Source: Rhizobium terrae
Lineage (GTDB): Bacteria > Pseudomonadota > Alphaproteobacteria > Rhizobiales > Rhizobiaceae
Assembly (NCBI RefSeq): GCF_003425685.1
Contig: NZ_QJKM01000016.1
Location: 1-64,000, forward strand
Reading direction: 5' to 3'
Length of the DNA stretch: 64,000 nt
Within the stretch, counting starts at the first letter, position 1; every line of letters starts with the position of its first letter. The notes under the pieces were generated by a model. It did no database searches and was not told where the DNA came from. It saw nothing but the letters and a program-made list of their open reading frames with translations. A program made the position numbers and the translations under genes. Positions 17,649-26,581 of this stretch are shown one piece after another.

Positions 17649-18162
17649 TGACTGCTCCCGTGCCGACGCGGATCATGATGCGGTAGGCGCTGCCGTCCCG
17701 GTCGAAATTGCCCACCCATTGATGGCCCCGGCGTGTCAGCTCCGGAAACAGGAAAACCGGCTCGCGGGCAAGTACCGCGAAGATCACCTCGCCTGCACCG
17801 AGCGTCTCCGCCTCGGCAAGAATCCGCTGCATCGGCTCGGGTGGATCGAGGTCGGAGAGGTCGAGCTCGACGGACGGTTCTGCCCAGAGTTCGGGTGAGA
17901 CCGCATTTTCGGACAGCGCGACTGCTTCCTCCAGGCGGGGCGTGAAGCGGACCTCGAAATCCCCGCCGTCGAGTTCGACGACATCATGATCGAAACCCTT
18001 GGCATCCATGACCCGATAGAGTGGCTGCGGCTTGAAGGGCGCAAAGAGCTTCAGCCCCTGACCGGGTTGCAGCGCGCCGACCGCCGTCATGATTGCCTCG
18101 AACGGCTCGCCGCCGTTTCTCAGGATGGGCCTGACATCGAGTTCCTTGAATTCCTGGGTCAT
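17641..18162 (-). CDS. DUF2249-domain protein
   Basis: A 173-residue protein. Residues about 1-75 have the DUF2249 pattern (ELDVRPILRNGGEPFEAIMTAV, LQPGQGLKLFAPFKP, LYRVMDAKGF), and residues about 85-173 form a second, diverged region. GGGAGG sits 6 nt before ATG 18162. Function unknown; the family recurs in denitrification and NO-response loci. It lies between a multi-pass membrane protein and the SufT-like gene, each overlapping by a few bases. Confidence 0.75.
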   Translation of the reverse strand: MTQEFKELDVRPILRNGGEPFEAIMTAVGALQPGQGLKLFAPFKPQPLYRVMDAKGFDHDVVELDGGDFEVRFTPRLEEAVALSENAVSPELWAEPSVELDLSDLDPPEPMQRILAEAETLGAGEVIFAVLAREPVFLFPELTRRGHQWVGNFDRDGSAYRIMIRVGTGAVNA

Positions 18163-19517
18163 GATGACCTCCCGTTGAAGCTTGGTAGGAACAGCCGCCG
18201 GGCGGCGATGCCCGCCGGCAGCCTGGTCGCGGCCGGAGCCATGGCAAGCCTGCGTGTCTGGACGAATTCGAAGACCAGAGCGCCGACGGCCGCGAGTTGA
18301 GCAATTGTAATCCATCTGAACATGTCCGGCATGTCCAGGATCAAGGCGACGGTCGCTGCGGCGGTTGCACCGAAATAGAGCGAGAACCATATCGCGCCGC
18401 GCCGCTCGTTGACGAGTTCCTGGACGCGTGGGACGGCCATCCGGCCAAGAACCGGGCCGTAGAACTCCAGCCATGTCATGAATGCCACGATCTTGTAGAG
18501 CTGCCCGAGGCCGAGCCCGGTGAGCCAGCCGAAAACGAAGAGATAGGCGACCGGCATCACCATCCCAGCCAGGTTGCCGATCAGTATCGAGGCGGCGAAA
18601 AGGACGAAGCACGCGACCAGCATGCCGACCGCCACGAGGCTGGCTATCACGTTCAGCTCAACCGCCTTCCGCTTTCGCTCGCGGTAGATCCAGCGGATAT
18701 CGAGCGCGTAGAGAAGAACGGCCAGCCCCGCGGCGGCGATCGCTGCGGGAAGCGGCCAGCCCGCCGGCGAACCGGTTCCATCGAGGACGATGCCGCAGAT
18801 CACCACTGCGAGAGCGCCGGCCATCAGCCAGCCGACCGTTCGGCTCGTTCTCCGTGTCTTTTCCGGTGAAAGCAGGAACATCGCCAGCAGGCGATAACTG
18901 ACACCGATTGCGGTGATGGTCATCCAGCCGACGAGGCCGAGATAGGCATGCGAGGGTCCTGCCGCGAGTACCAGATCGATCAGGTAAGGATCGCCGGTGA
19001 GACCCGAGAGGGGAAGGGTGAAGAGCAGCCCGACGAGGGCCGCGCCGATCAAAGGCAGGCAGCCGAGTATGACGAACTTCGCCGGCAGCGTATATGGCCG
19101 GGCGGGTAAGAGAGTGCCGACGACCGTCCAGCAGAGGCTCGTGAATGAACACGTCAGCAGGATGCCTCCGGCGGGAAGCATCCAGGTCCAGAGCGGAGCG
19201 ACATCGGCCAGCCCCATGAAACCCGTCAACAGCAGAAGAAGCCCGGCCATGGCCGAAAGCAGTATCGGCAGCGCAAGATGGGGAGACCTGAGCTGCCGTG
19301 AGGCGATCACCGGCACGAACTGAAGCAGCGATCCTGCAAACAGCTGGGCGAGCCAGCCGATCGCGATCAGATGGACCACCACGAGAGACGCCGGATCATT
19401 CATGGGAACCGACGGATATCCGAAACCCGATGCAGTCATTGCCAGCCCGGCGATTAGACAGATCAGTGCCGCCGCGAAATAGGACATCGTCCAGCGGGAG
19501 AGGGTGGCGCCGGGCAT
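18159..19517 (-). CDS. Multi-pass membrane protein, NnrS/haem-copper-oxidase-like
   Basis: A 452-residue protein with about 12 membrane helices. Histidines sit inside helices (LVVVHLIAIGWLAQLFAG near 45-62, GPSHAYLGLVGWMTI mid-protein), and YKIVAFMTWLEFYGPVLG follows towards the C-terminus. This layout recalls NnrS and subunit I of haem-copper oxidases, but the full catalytic His set is not obvious. Role unknown; it is co-encoded with two DUF2249 proteins downstream of an NnrR-type box, so a part in NO or oxygen handling is an inference. Confidence 0.6.
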   Translation of the reverse strand: MPGATLSRWTMSYFAAALICLIAGLAMTASGFGYPSVPMNDPASLVVVHLIAIGWLAQLFAGSLLQFVPVIASRQLRSPHLALPILLSAMAGLLLLLTGFMGLADVAPLWTWMLPAGGILLTCSFTSLCWTVVGTLLPARPYTLPAKFVILGCLPLIGAALVGLLFTLPLSGLTGDPYLIDLVLAAGPSHAYLGLVGWMTITAIGVSYRLLAMFLLSPEKTRRTSRTVGWLMAGALAVVICGIVLDGTGSPAGWPLPAAIAAAGLAVLLYALDIRWIYRERKRKAVELNVIASLVAVGMLVACFVLFAASILIGNLAGMVMPVAYLFVFGWLTGLGLGQLYKIVAFMTWLEFYGPVLGRMAVPRVQELVNERRGAIWFSLYFGATAAATVALILDMPDMFRWITIAQLAAVGALVFEFVQTRRLAMAPAATRLPAGIAARRLFLPSFNGRSS

Positions 19518-19529
19518 GGCTCGCTTCTT

Positions 19530-19799
19530 TCAATGGCCGCAGCAGCAGTCGCAGCCGGAACCCTGCGCCCGCTGGATCTCGACGCGCCAGACATCCGGGC
19601 CCTGCTCCAGATATTGCCAATCGAACTGTTCGGGATACCGGCTCTCGATCTGGTAGTGCAGTGGCCGCGGGTCATGGTCGCTCGTGACATGCATGATGCC
19701 GCCGGGGACAAGAGCCGTCAGCACGCCGAAAATCTTCGGATGGCGTTCGGCGGGGGCAAGCGTCCTGACGTCGATGGAAGGGATCTCTATTTGCGACAT
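19530..19799 (-). CDS. Short DUF2249-domain protein, first gene of its operon
   Basis: An 89-residue protein (MSQIEIPSIDVRTLAPAERH) with a DUF2249 core (IFGVLTALVPGGIMHVTSDHDPRPLHYQI) and a striking C-terminal Cys/His tail, GSGCDCCCGH, that could bind metal. The start at 19799 gives the family's length; no strong ribosome-binding site is seen. It heads the operon that ends at 17152 and lies 87 bp from an NnrR-type box. Confidence 0.75.
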   Translation of the reverse strand: MSQIEIPSIDVRTLAPAERHPKIFGVLTALVPGGIMHVTSDHDPRPLHYQIESRYPEQFDWQYLEQGPDVWRVEIQRAQGSGCDCCCGH

Positions 19800-19885
19800 A
19801 GTGTGATCTGGACCTTTCAAGCTGGTATTCGGCCTGGCCAATCCCGGCCGCCCTCAAGATTTAGCAGCGGTGCAGGCGAGGAAAT

Positions 19886-19899
19886 TTGCGTCGGGACAA
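19886..19899. promoter_or_regulatory. FNR/NnrR-type box 1, DUF2249 operon side
   Basis: TTTGCGTCGGGACAAAT. The centre 19892.5 is 93.5 bp from the DUF2249 ATG (19799), giving a ~52-nt leader at -41.5. It is 41 bp from box 2, so the two divergent operons can be controlled separately. Confidence 0.65.
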
Positions 19900-19926
19900 A
19901 TATTTTGCAGAAACGGGAAGCTGTCG

Positions 19927-19940
19927 TTGATTTCGCACAA
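19927..19940. promoter_or_regulatory. FNR/FixK-like box 2, hemN side
   Basis: TTGATTTCGCACAA. The left half TTGAT is the canonical FNR/FixK half-site, unlike the TTTGCG half seen in most boxes here. The centre 19933.5 is 65.5 bp before the hemN ATG. It may respond to an oxygen regulator encoded elsewhere. Confidence 0.65.
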
Positions 19941-19998
19941 AGAGGGATCGGCCCGGGATCGCTAGATCTTTTCCAAAGTGAACTGGAAAGGCCCCGAT

Positions 19999-21351
19999 AT
20001 GTCCGAAGCGATAATCGAGAAATACGGCGATGCACGGCTGCCGCGTTATACGAGCTATCCGACGGCTCCGAATTTTACCGCCGATTTCGACGCCGCCGAC
20101 TATCCGGCCTGGCTCGGGGCACTGCCCGAAGGGCAGCCGACATCGCTCTACATCCACATTCCCTTCTGTCGGTCCATGTGCTGGTATTGCGGCTGTCACA
20201 CGACCATCACCGAGCGCGACAAGCCGATCCTCGACTACATCGAGATACTGCACCGGGAGATTGAGCTTCTTGGATACGTCAGGAACCATGGCTTCGACGT
20301 CGGCGAAATTCACTTTGGCGGCGGCACGCCTACCATCATCAAGCCGGACGAGTTCATCGCGTTGATGGATGCGTTCCGCGGCCGCCTTGGTTTCGCACCG
20401 ACCGTCGGCACCGCGATCGAAATCGATCCGCGAACATTGACCAGTGAAATGGCAATGGCGCTGGGGGAGTCGGGCGTCACCCGCGCAAGTCTCGGCGTCC
20501 AGAGCTTCGATCCCAAAGTCCAGAAGGCGATCAACCGCATTCAGAGCGTCGAGACGACGATGGATGCCGTGGACCACCTTCGACACAACAACATCAACGC
20601 GATCAATTTCGATCTCATCTACGGGCTGCCGTTCCAGACCGTCGAATCCTGCGTTGCTACCGTCGATGCGGCCGTCGCAATGCGGCCGGATCGCCTTGCC
20701 GTCTTCGGATATGCGCATATCCCGAGCTTCAAGAAGCACCAGCGCCTCATCGATGAGGCTGCACTTCCCGATGCGCGGGAGCGAGCGCGCCAGGCGTCCG
20801 CTATCGCCGAGGCTTTGGTGGCAGCAGGTTATGTCAGGATCGGCCTCGATCATTTCGCCCTGCCCGGCGACGACCTCGCCGTGGCACAGACCGAAGGACG
20901 GCTGCACCGCAATTTCCAGGGATACACGACGGATGCCTGCGACGCGCTCATCGGGCTCGGTGCATCGTCGATCGGCAGGCTGCCGCAGGGATATATCCAG
21001 AACGAGGTACCGCCGGGCCTTTATGCGGGCCGGGTGTCGAAAGGCGAACTGCCGGTCGCCAAGGGTTACCGCCTGACGGCGGAGGACCGCCTGCGCGCCG
21101 CAGTGATCGAAAGGCTGATGTGCGATTTCGCGGTGGACGTCGCAGCGCTTGCCGCCGCGCACGGCTTCGACGCCGACCTTCTGCTGCGGGGCAATCAACG
21201 GCTCGATGAACTGGCGCGAGATGGCCTGATCGAGCGCCGGGATGGATCCATCCGTGTCTCGGAGGATCAGCGGTTCATCGTCAGGGCCGCGGCGTCCGCC
21301 TTCGATGCCTACCTCAACAAGAGCGGCAGGTCGTTCAGCAGGGCCGCATAG
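19999..21351 (+). CDS. hemN: Oxygen-independent coproporphyrinogen III dehydrogenase HemN
   Basis: A 450-residue radical-SAM enzyme converting coproporphyrinogen III to protoporphyrinogen IX without oxygen. The cluster motif PFCRSMCWYCGC (Cys 57, 61, 64) is intact, followed by HFGGGTPT. The length and C-terminal HemN domain are typical. ATG 19999 has GGAAAGG 7 nt upstream. It supplies haem for the NO reductase under low oxygen. Preceded by an FNR-like box and ends at a shared bidirectional terminator with norD. Confidence 0.95.
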   Translation: MSEAIIEKYGDARLPRYTSYPTAPNFTADFDAADYPAWLGALPEGQPTSLYIHIPFCRSMCWYCGCHTTITERDKPILDYIEILHREIELLGYVRNHGFDVGEIHFGGGTPTIIKPDEFIALMDAFRGRLGFAPTVGTAIEIDPRTLTSEMAMALGESGVTRASLGVQSFDPKVQKAINRIQSVETTMDAVDHLRHNNINAINFDLIYGLPFQTVESCVATVDAAVAMRPDRLAVFGYAHIPSFKKHQRLIDEAALPDARERARQASAIAEALVAAGYVRIGLDHFALPGDDLAVAQTEGRLHRNFQGYTTDACDALIGLGASSIGRLPQGYIQNEVPPGLYAGRVSKGELPVAKGYRLTAEDRLRAAVIERLMCDFAVDVAALAAAHGFDADLLLRGNQRLDELARDGLIERRDGSIRVSEDQRFIVRAAASAFDAYLNKSGRSFSRAA

Positions 21352-21382
21352 GCGCGGAGAGAAATAGGGTGCGGAGCGAGAT

Positions 21383-21414
21383 GGAGGTCCGGCCGTCCGC
21401 CGGGCCGGACCTCC
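21383..21414. terminator. Bidirectional terminator between hemN and norD
   Basis: A perfect 12-bp stem GGAGGTCCGGCC / GGCCGGACCTCC with an 8-nt loop, placed between the convergent stop codons of hemN (21351) and norD (21431). Confidence 0.75.
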
Positions 21415-21430
21415 GCGCGGCCGGGAACCC

Positions 21431-23329
21431 TTATCCCGTCAGGCCGCGATAGATGGCGGGCAGGGCCGCCGGCAGCTTCGAGATGTTTCCCACGACCGCA
21501 TAACCGTTGCGGCCGAACATCGTTGGCAGATAGGATTTCGCGTCCTTGTCCACCGTCACGGCGAACACATTGATGCCGAGACGTCTGGCTTCCTGGACGG
21601 CGCGGCGGCTGTCTTCCATCGCGAAACGACCTTCGTAGTGATCGATGTCGTTGGGCTTTCCGTCGGTCAGCACCAGCAGCAACCGTGTCCGGTTCGGGCG
21701 TTTCCCAAGATCGGCCGTCGCGTGCCGCAGGGCGGCGCCGAGGCGGGTGTAATATCCGGGCTTCAGGCCGGCGATCCGGTCCTCGACCGCCGGAGACAAG
21801 CGCTCTTCGAAGTCTTTAACGGTCTCAACCCGCACCCAGGATCGCCGGCGGGAAGTGAAGGTCAAGATCGAGTGGTCCGTCCCGCAGGCGGTCAGCCCCT
21901 GCGAGAAGACGAGCAGCGCTTCCTTTTCGACATCCAGAACCCGCCGGTTGTCGATCCATGCGTCGGTCGAGAGAGAGACGTCGACGAGAATGCTGACGGC
22001 GAGATCCGGTGTATGTGGCCGGCTTGCGACGTGGATGCGGTCCGTTGCCTGTCCTCCGGCAAGAAGGTCGGTCCGGCGGCGCACGACGGCGTCGAGATCG
22101 AGTTCCACGCCGTCGAGCTGCGACTTCAGGAGTTCCTGACGGGGGCGCAGGACCTCGAACTGCTTGCGCACTTTTCTCACCAGCGCCCTGGTGTCTTCCG
22201 ACAGATCGAGATGGTCGCCGCCGGCCGGCGCCGGGACGGCGAGAACCCGGCAATGGTTCTTCAGATAGGCGATTTTCCGGTAGTCCCATTCCGGATAGGT
22301 CAGTTCCGCGGCAATCTCCTCGAGGTCGATCATTTCGGGTGGAAGGTCGAGGTCGAAGCGGAAACGGGAGGAGGGGCGTTCCTTCCGGCGCCCCAACACC
22401 AATTCGTCGAGATCCTCGGCGGCCTTGCCGTCTTCCTCGGGCTTGTCGTCGGTCGGCCGGTCGACGTTGACCATTTCTGCGATGGCCAGAATTTTCTCGA
22501 AGCGGTTGAGGATGAAGAGGCTCCGCTCGGAGCGCCTTTCGTCTTCCCGTTCCCGCTGGGCGCTGAATCTCCGTTTTTCGGCCGGGGCCTGTGGATCGCC
22601 AAGCGGCGCTTCCGTGTCGTCGGCCGAAGAACTGCCTTCCTCTTGAGGGAAGAATTCCGGCCAGAGCGGCACGTCCATCATCGGTTGATAGCCGGGAGGG
22701 GCATGGCGCGGAAAGATCGCGCTCGGCGTGTCGTCCGGCAGGCCGGCTCCTGCTCGCAGAAGGCTGCCGATCCGGCTCTCCAGCAGTCGTTCGACCGATG
22801 GAAGCGTGCCGCGGCGGCGCTCGGCAAGGGTTGCCTGGCACAGGTTCCGGTAGGTCGGCCGGAGGCCGGGAAATGCCGCAAGCGCCACCTCTACATTGAA
22901 GGCCGCCATATGCAGCCGCTCGATGTCCCTCGCCAGGAGGTCCGCCGCGGCAGGTCGGGCTTCGGGCAATGTGGCAATCGCCGCCGTCAGCCAGATGTAG
23001 AGCGCCCTGTTCAGGCCGCGGTCGGGAAAGAAGTCGATGACCTCCGGGAGCATCGCCCGGGCGAAATCCCGCCCCGGGCGGGCGATGCGCTCCTCGCCGA
23101 GCCCCACCAGCTGGCGAAGCTTCAGGCGATGTTTCGACGTGCGCTGGTGGGCCGACACGAGCTGAACCGCATGATCGCCCCCGAAACCCCGGAAGCAGGA
23201 TGCGAGGACCGATTTCATCTCGTTGAGCGCTACCGCTTTGTCGGGATAGCGCGGCATGCTGCGCGTCTGGCCGACCAGGCGATGCCAAGCCTTGCCGACG
23301 GTTTCTTCTAGCTCGAGAAAATCCAGCAT
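21431..23329 (-). CDS. norD: NorD, von Willebrand A-domain protein for NO reductase activation
   Basis: A 632-residue protein. The N-terminal ~400 residues are the NorD-specific helical region, and the C-terminal third is a vWA domain with the MIDAS motif DVSLST near residue 440 and the later metal-site TDGKPND. NorD works with the MoxR ATPase NorQ to insert or activate the iron in cNOR. It is the last gene of norCBQD, 9 bp after norQ. Confidence 0.95.
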   Translation of the reverse strand: MLDFLELEETVGKAWHRLVGQTRSMPRYPDKAVALNEMKSVLASCFRGFGGDHAVQLVSAHQRTSKHRLKLRQLVGLGEERIARPGRDFARAMLPEVIDFFPDRGLNRALYIWLTAAIATLPEARPAAADLLARDIERLHMAAFNVEVALAAFPGLRPTYRNLCQATLAERRRGTLPSVERLLESRIGSLLRAGAGLPDDTPSAIFPRHAPPGYQPMMDVPLWPEFFPQEEGSSSADDTEAPLGDPQAPAEKRRFSAQREREDERRSERSLFILNRFEKILAIAEMVNVDRPTDDKPEEDGKAAEDLDELVLGRRKERPSSRFRFDLDLPPEMIDLEEIAAELTYPEWDYRKIAYLKNHCRVLAVPAPAGGDHLDLSEDTRALVRKVRKQFEVLRPRQELLKSQLDGVELDLDAVVRRRTDLLAGGQATDRIHVASRPHTPDLAVSILVDVSLSTDAWIDNRRVLDVEKEALLVFSQGLTACGTDHSILTFTSRRRSWVRVETVKDFEERLSPAVEDRIAGLKPGYYTRLGAALRHATADLGKRPNRTRLLLVLTDGKPNDIDHYEGRFAMEDSRRAVQEARRLGINVFAVTVDKDAKSYLPTMFGRNGYAVVGNISKLPAALPAIYRGLTG

Positions 23330-23338
23330 CAGAGCACC

Positions 23339-24151
23339 TCAGGCAACGACGGCGTTCGCCACTTCGATCAGCGCCGTGCGCACATCGGGATCGTCGGTCA
23401 GCGGTTCGATCAGTGCCGCCCGGATCGCCTCTCGCGGGCTGAGCCCGCCTTCGATGAGCGAGGCGCAATAAACGAGCAGCCGTGTCGAAACGCCCTCTTC
23501 CAGGTCATGTCCCTTGAGGGCGCGCAGGCGGTGGGCAAGCGTTACCAGCGGCACGACGTGGCGTTCGGAAAGACCGCTTTCCGTGGCGACGATCGCAACC
23601 TCCTGTTCCCGGGGAAGGAAGTCGAACTCGATGGCGACGAAGCGCTGCTTGGTCGAAGGTTTCAGCGCCTTGAGGATGTTCTGATAGCCGGGGTTATAGG
23701 AAACGACCAGCATGAATTCCTTCGGCGCCTCCAGCACTTCCCCCGTTCGTTCCAGCGGCAGGATACGGCGGTCGTCTGTCAGCGGGTGAATGACGACGGC
23801 GACGTCCTTCCTCGCCTCGACGATTTCGTCGAGATAGCAGATGCCTCCGCCGCGCACCGACTTCGTCAAAGGTCCGTCGACCCAGACGGTTTCGCCGCCT
23901 TTCAGGAGGAAACGGCCCGTCAGATCGGCCGCGGCCAGATCGTCATGGCATGAGACCGTCGCAAGCGGCAACCCGAGCCGCTCCGCCATATGGGAGACGA
24001 AGCGGGTCTTTCCGCAACCCGTCGGACCTTTCAGGAGCAGCGGAAGCTGCCGTTTCCAGGCCATCTCGAACAGTTGGCATTCGTTGCCCGCTGGAATGTA
24101 GTGGGGGATCAGTCCGGCCTCGGCCGGCTTTATTGGAGAAATCATGGTCAT
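23339..24151 (-). CDS. norQ: NorQ, MoxR-type AAA+ ATPase
   Basis: A 270-residue AAA+ protein with Walker A GPTGCGKT near residue 42, Walker B ICYLDEI, and the sensor SYNPGYQ, all characteristic of the CbbQ/NirQ/NorQ family. It partners NorD to activate NorBC. The ATG lies after a hairpin-containing 67-bp spacer behind norB. Confidence 0.95.
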   Translation of the reverse strand: MTMISPIKPAEAGLIPHYIPAGNECQLFEMAWKRQLPLLLKGPTGCGKTRFVSHMAERLGLPLATVSCHDDLAAADLTGRFLLKGGETVWVDGPLTKSVRGGGICYLDEIVEARKDVAVVIHPLTDDRRILPLERTGEVLEAPKEFMLVVSYNPGYQNILKALKPSTKQRFVAIEFDFLPREQEVAIVATESGLSERHVVPLVTLAHRLRALKGHDLEEGVSTRLLVYCASLIEGGLSPREAIRAALIEPLTDDPDVRTALIEVANAVVA

Positions 24152-24184
24152 CGGAATGTCCTTGATCGTGAAGAGAGGAGAAAG

Positions 24185-24211
24185 GCGGCTCCGCCGTGAA
24201 GACGGAGCCGC
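24185..24211 (-). terminator. Intercistronic hairpin norB-norQ
   Basis: A 9-bp stem GCGGCTCCG / CGGAGCCGC with a 9-nt loop in the 67-bp gap between norB and norQ. No T-run. Likely a processing or stabilising element that makes norCB mRNA more abundant than norQD. Confidence 0.5.
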
Positions 24212-24217
24212 TGCGGA

Positions 24218-25564
24218 TCATTCGGCGGGTTGAACGCTCGTAGTGCCGGCGGGGTGGCGCTCACGTCCCGGTACGAACAGGGCCCAGAGGAACATCAGCG
24301 CCGAGAGAAGGACGAAGACGCCCGATCCCAGGCGGATCCAGTAGAAGATCGCCAGCTGGTCCTGGACATCCATGTAGCCTTCGCCCAGCACGCGCTGCAG
24401 ATGGACCTGAAGGACGCCCGCGAAGGTCAGCGCGAAGGTCATGACGGACATGGCCGTGCACATAATCCAGAAGCTGACGATCGAAAGCCACTGGTTGTAC
24501 GGGCTTCGGCCGCGAAGTTCCGGCACCGCGTAGGCCATGACGGCGAGATTCAGCATCACGTAGGCGCCGAAGAAGGCGAGATGGCCGTGAGCCGCGGTGA
24601 CCTGCGTGCCGTGGGTATAGTAGTTGACCGACGACAGCGTGTGCAGGAAACCCCAGACGCCGGCGCCGAAGAAGGCCATGACCGAGCAGCCGATCGACCA
24701 GAGGAGTGCGGCCCGGTTCGGGTGCTTGCGACCTGCCTTCCAAGTCATCACGAAGGTGAAGATGACCATGGTGAAGAAGGGCGCGACTTCGAGCGTTGAG
24801 AAGAGCGAGCCGATCCACTGCCAGTAGCCGGGGGCGCCGATCCAGTAGAAGTGGTGGCCGGTGCCGAGAATGCCGGAGAAGAGGGCAAGGCCGACGATCA
24901 CATAGAGCCACTTCTCGACCACTTCGCGGTCGATGCCGTTCAGCTTGATCATCAGGAATGCCAAGACCGAGGCCATGATCAGTTCCCAGACGCCTTCGAC
25001 CCACAGATGGACGACATACCACCAGTACATCTTGTCGAGTGCGAGGTTGGCCGGATTGTAGAAGGCGAACAGGAAGAAGATCGCCACGCCCCAGAGGCCG
25101 AAGATCAGGATGTTGGTGACGACGGTCTTGCGGCCCTTGAGCACGGTCAGCGTCACGTTGAACAGGAACATCAGCGCGACGACGACGATGCCCACCTTGA
25201 TCACGAACGGCTGTTCGAGAAACTCGCGGCCTTCATGGATCTTGAACATATATCCAACCACGGCGATCGCAGCCGCGACAAGGAAGATCCAGAACTGGGC
25301 GATCGCCAGTTTCGGGCTGAAAAGCTCGGTTTCCGCCTCTTCGGGCAGGAGATAGTAGGTAGAGCCCATGAAGCCGATCAGCAGCCAGACGATCAGCGCG
25401 TTGGTGTGGATCATCCGCACGACGTTGAAGGGCAGCAGTTCCGAAAGCGTGTTCGGCAGGACATAGATCGTGCCGGCGAGCACACCGAACAGGACCTGGG
25501 CGATGAACAGGCCGAGCGCGCCGTAGAAATACAGCATCGCGACCTTCTGGGTTTGATACTTCAT
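24218..25564 (-). CDS. norB: Nitric oxide reductase subunit B (cNOR)
   Basis: A 448-residue, 12-helix membrane protein that reduces 2 NO to N2O. Low-spin haem His in VRMIHTNALIVW; haem b3/FeB ligands in VHLWVEGVWEL, GTGHHFYWIG and AAHGHLAFFGAYV. It has the cNOR glutamates and no quinol-oxidase N-terminal extension, so it is the cytochrome c-dependent form and needs NorC. ATG 25564 has AAGGGAA upstream. Confidence 0.97.
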   Translation of the reverse strand: MKYQTQKVAMLYFYGALGLFIAQVLFGVLAGTIYVLPNTLSELLPFNVVRMIHTNALIVWLLIGFMGSTYYLLPEEAETELFSPKLAIAQFWIFLVAAAIAVVGYMFKIHEGREFLEQPFVIKVGIVVVALMFLFNVTLTVLKGRKTVVTNILIFGLWGVAIFFLFAFYNPANLALDKMYWWYVVHLWVEGVWELIMASVLAFLMIKLNGIDREVVEKWLYVIVGLALFSGILGTGHHFYWIGAPGYWQWIGSLFSTLEVAPFFTMVIFTFVMTWKAGRKHPNRAALLWSIGCSVMAFFGAGVWGFLHTLSSVNYYTHGTQVTAAHGHLAFFGAYVMLNLAVMAYAVPELRGRSPYNQWLSIVSFWIMCTAMSVMTFALTFAGVLQVHLQRVLGEGYMDVQDQLAIFYWIRLGSGVFVLLSALMFLWALFVPGRERHPAGTTSVQPAE

Positions 25565-25586
25565 GTTTTTTTCCCTTCCCTTGAGA

Positions 25587-26039
25587 TCAGCCGGCATCGT
25601 TCGGCGGCCAGTTCTGGGTCTTGATCGTGCTGGTCCATTCGAGGAAGTCGGCCAGATCGTCGAGTTCCTGTTCCGTCAGGTTGAACTGCGGCATCTGTCG
25701 CCGTCCCTCAATGCCGGTCGGCTGTGCGGCCATCCAGGCCTTCAGCGTCGAACGGGCCGTGTCCGGATCGGTGTCGCCGCCCCAGCGCTTCCACACATTG
25801 CCCAGTTCAGGGGCGAAATAGGCACCTTCCCCGAGCAGCGTGTGGCAGTTGATACAGGAGTTCTTCTCCCAGACGTGTTTGCCGCGCGCGACGGAATCCG
25901 AGAGCTTGGCCTCGTTCGTGGATGTGGTGCGCATGTAATAGTGGCTGTGGGCGGTAAGCCCGAGAAAGATTGCGAAGAAGAACGCGGAGCCGCCGTAAAA
26001 GACGTTGCGTGCCCCGGTCTTTGTGAGGCGTTCTGCCAT
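25587..26039 (-). CDS. norC: Nitric oxide reductase subunit C, cytochrome c
   Basis: A 150-residue membrane-anchored cytochrome c. One N-terminal helix (VFYGGSAFFFAIFLGLTA), the haem motif CINCH, and the Met ligand in RRQMPQF. It passes electrons to NorB. ATG 26039 is chosen with GGGGA 7 nt upstream; an ATG two codons earlier (26045) is possible. First gene of norCBQD, behind the box at 26149. Confidence 0.96.
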   Translation of the reverse strand: MAERLTKTGARNVFYGGSAFFFAIFLGLTAHSHYYMRTTSTNEAKLSDSVARGKHVWEKNSCINCHTLLGEGAYFAPELGNVWKRWGGDTDPDTARSTLKAWMAAQPTGIEGRRQMPQFNLTEQELDDLADFLEWTSTIKTQNWPPNDAG

Positions 26040-26148
26040 CCTCATGTCCCCTTTGTGCGGATGCCTTGCGGGTTGTTGCAGGGTCCGGCCGACGAGAAGG
26101 CGGACGATGACCCGTGAACTTTTATGAGGGGATTCCGGGAAGCGTTCT

Positions 26149-26162
26149 TTGCGATTTACCAA
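26149..26162. promoter_or_regulatory. FNR/NnrR-type box upstream of norC
   Basis: TTTGCGATTTACCAAAC. The centre 26155.5 is 116.5 bp from the norC ATG. It lies in the 250-bp gap between norC and norF, which otherwise holds no gene. Confidence 0.7.
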
Positions 26163-26292
26163 ACAAAAAAGCGGTGGCTCGCAAGCGCGCCATTTAAAGG
26201 AATGTATGTTTTGGCTTACCAATGTAGGCGCAAGGCAGGGATGAACCGGTTGAGTTCAGCCAAACTGATGGAAAGATATGCAGCGAACGGGC

Positions 26293-26565
26293 TTAGAGAA
26301 CGGCCGCCAGCACGACCTTGCCGAGCGAGAGGGCGGAGAAGAAGGCCGGCCAGATCATCAGGGCGCGGGCGAGGTTGGGGCGCATCCCCCGCAGGCCCAT
26401 GAAGTCGAGCACGATGAGCCTTATCTTCGCAATGGTGAGGGCAAGGATGACGGCAAGCGCTAGTACCGGTATCACCTCGTGCTTCCATTGCGCCGCAATC
26501 AATGCGCCGACGATGCCGAGCATCATCACCCAATTGGCGCTGCCGAAGAGTTTCGAGCTTTCCAT
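26293..26565 (-). CDS. norF: NorF-like small membrane protein
   Basis: A 90-residue protein with three hydrophobic segments of the prokaryotic cytochrome oxidase subunit IV type (WVMMLGIVGALIAAQW, VIPVLALAVILALTIAKI, MIWPAFFSALSLGKVVLAAVL). Encoded 16 bp after norE, matching the norEF pair of other denitrifiers. It is thought to support NO reductase activity. Confidence 0.8.
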   Translation of the reverse strand: MESSKLFGSANWVMMLGIVGALIAAQWKHEVIPVLALAVILALTIAKIRLIVLDFMGLRGMRPNLARALMIWPAFFSALSLGKVVLAAVL

Positions 26566-26581
26566 ATGCGTCTCCTTTGGC

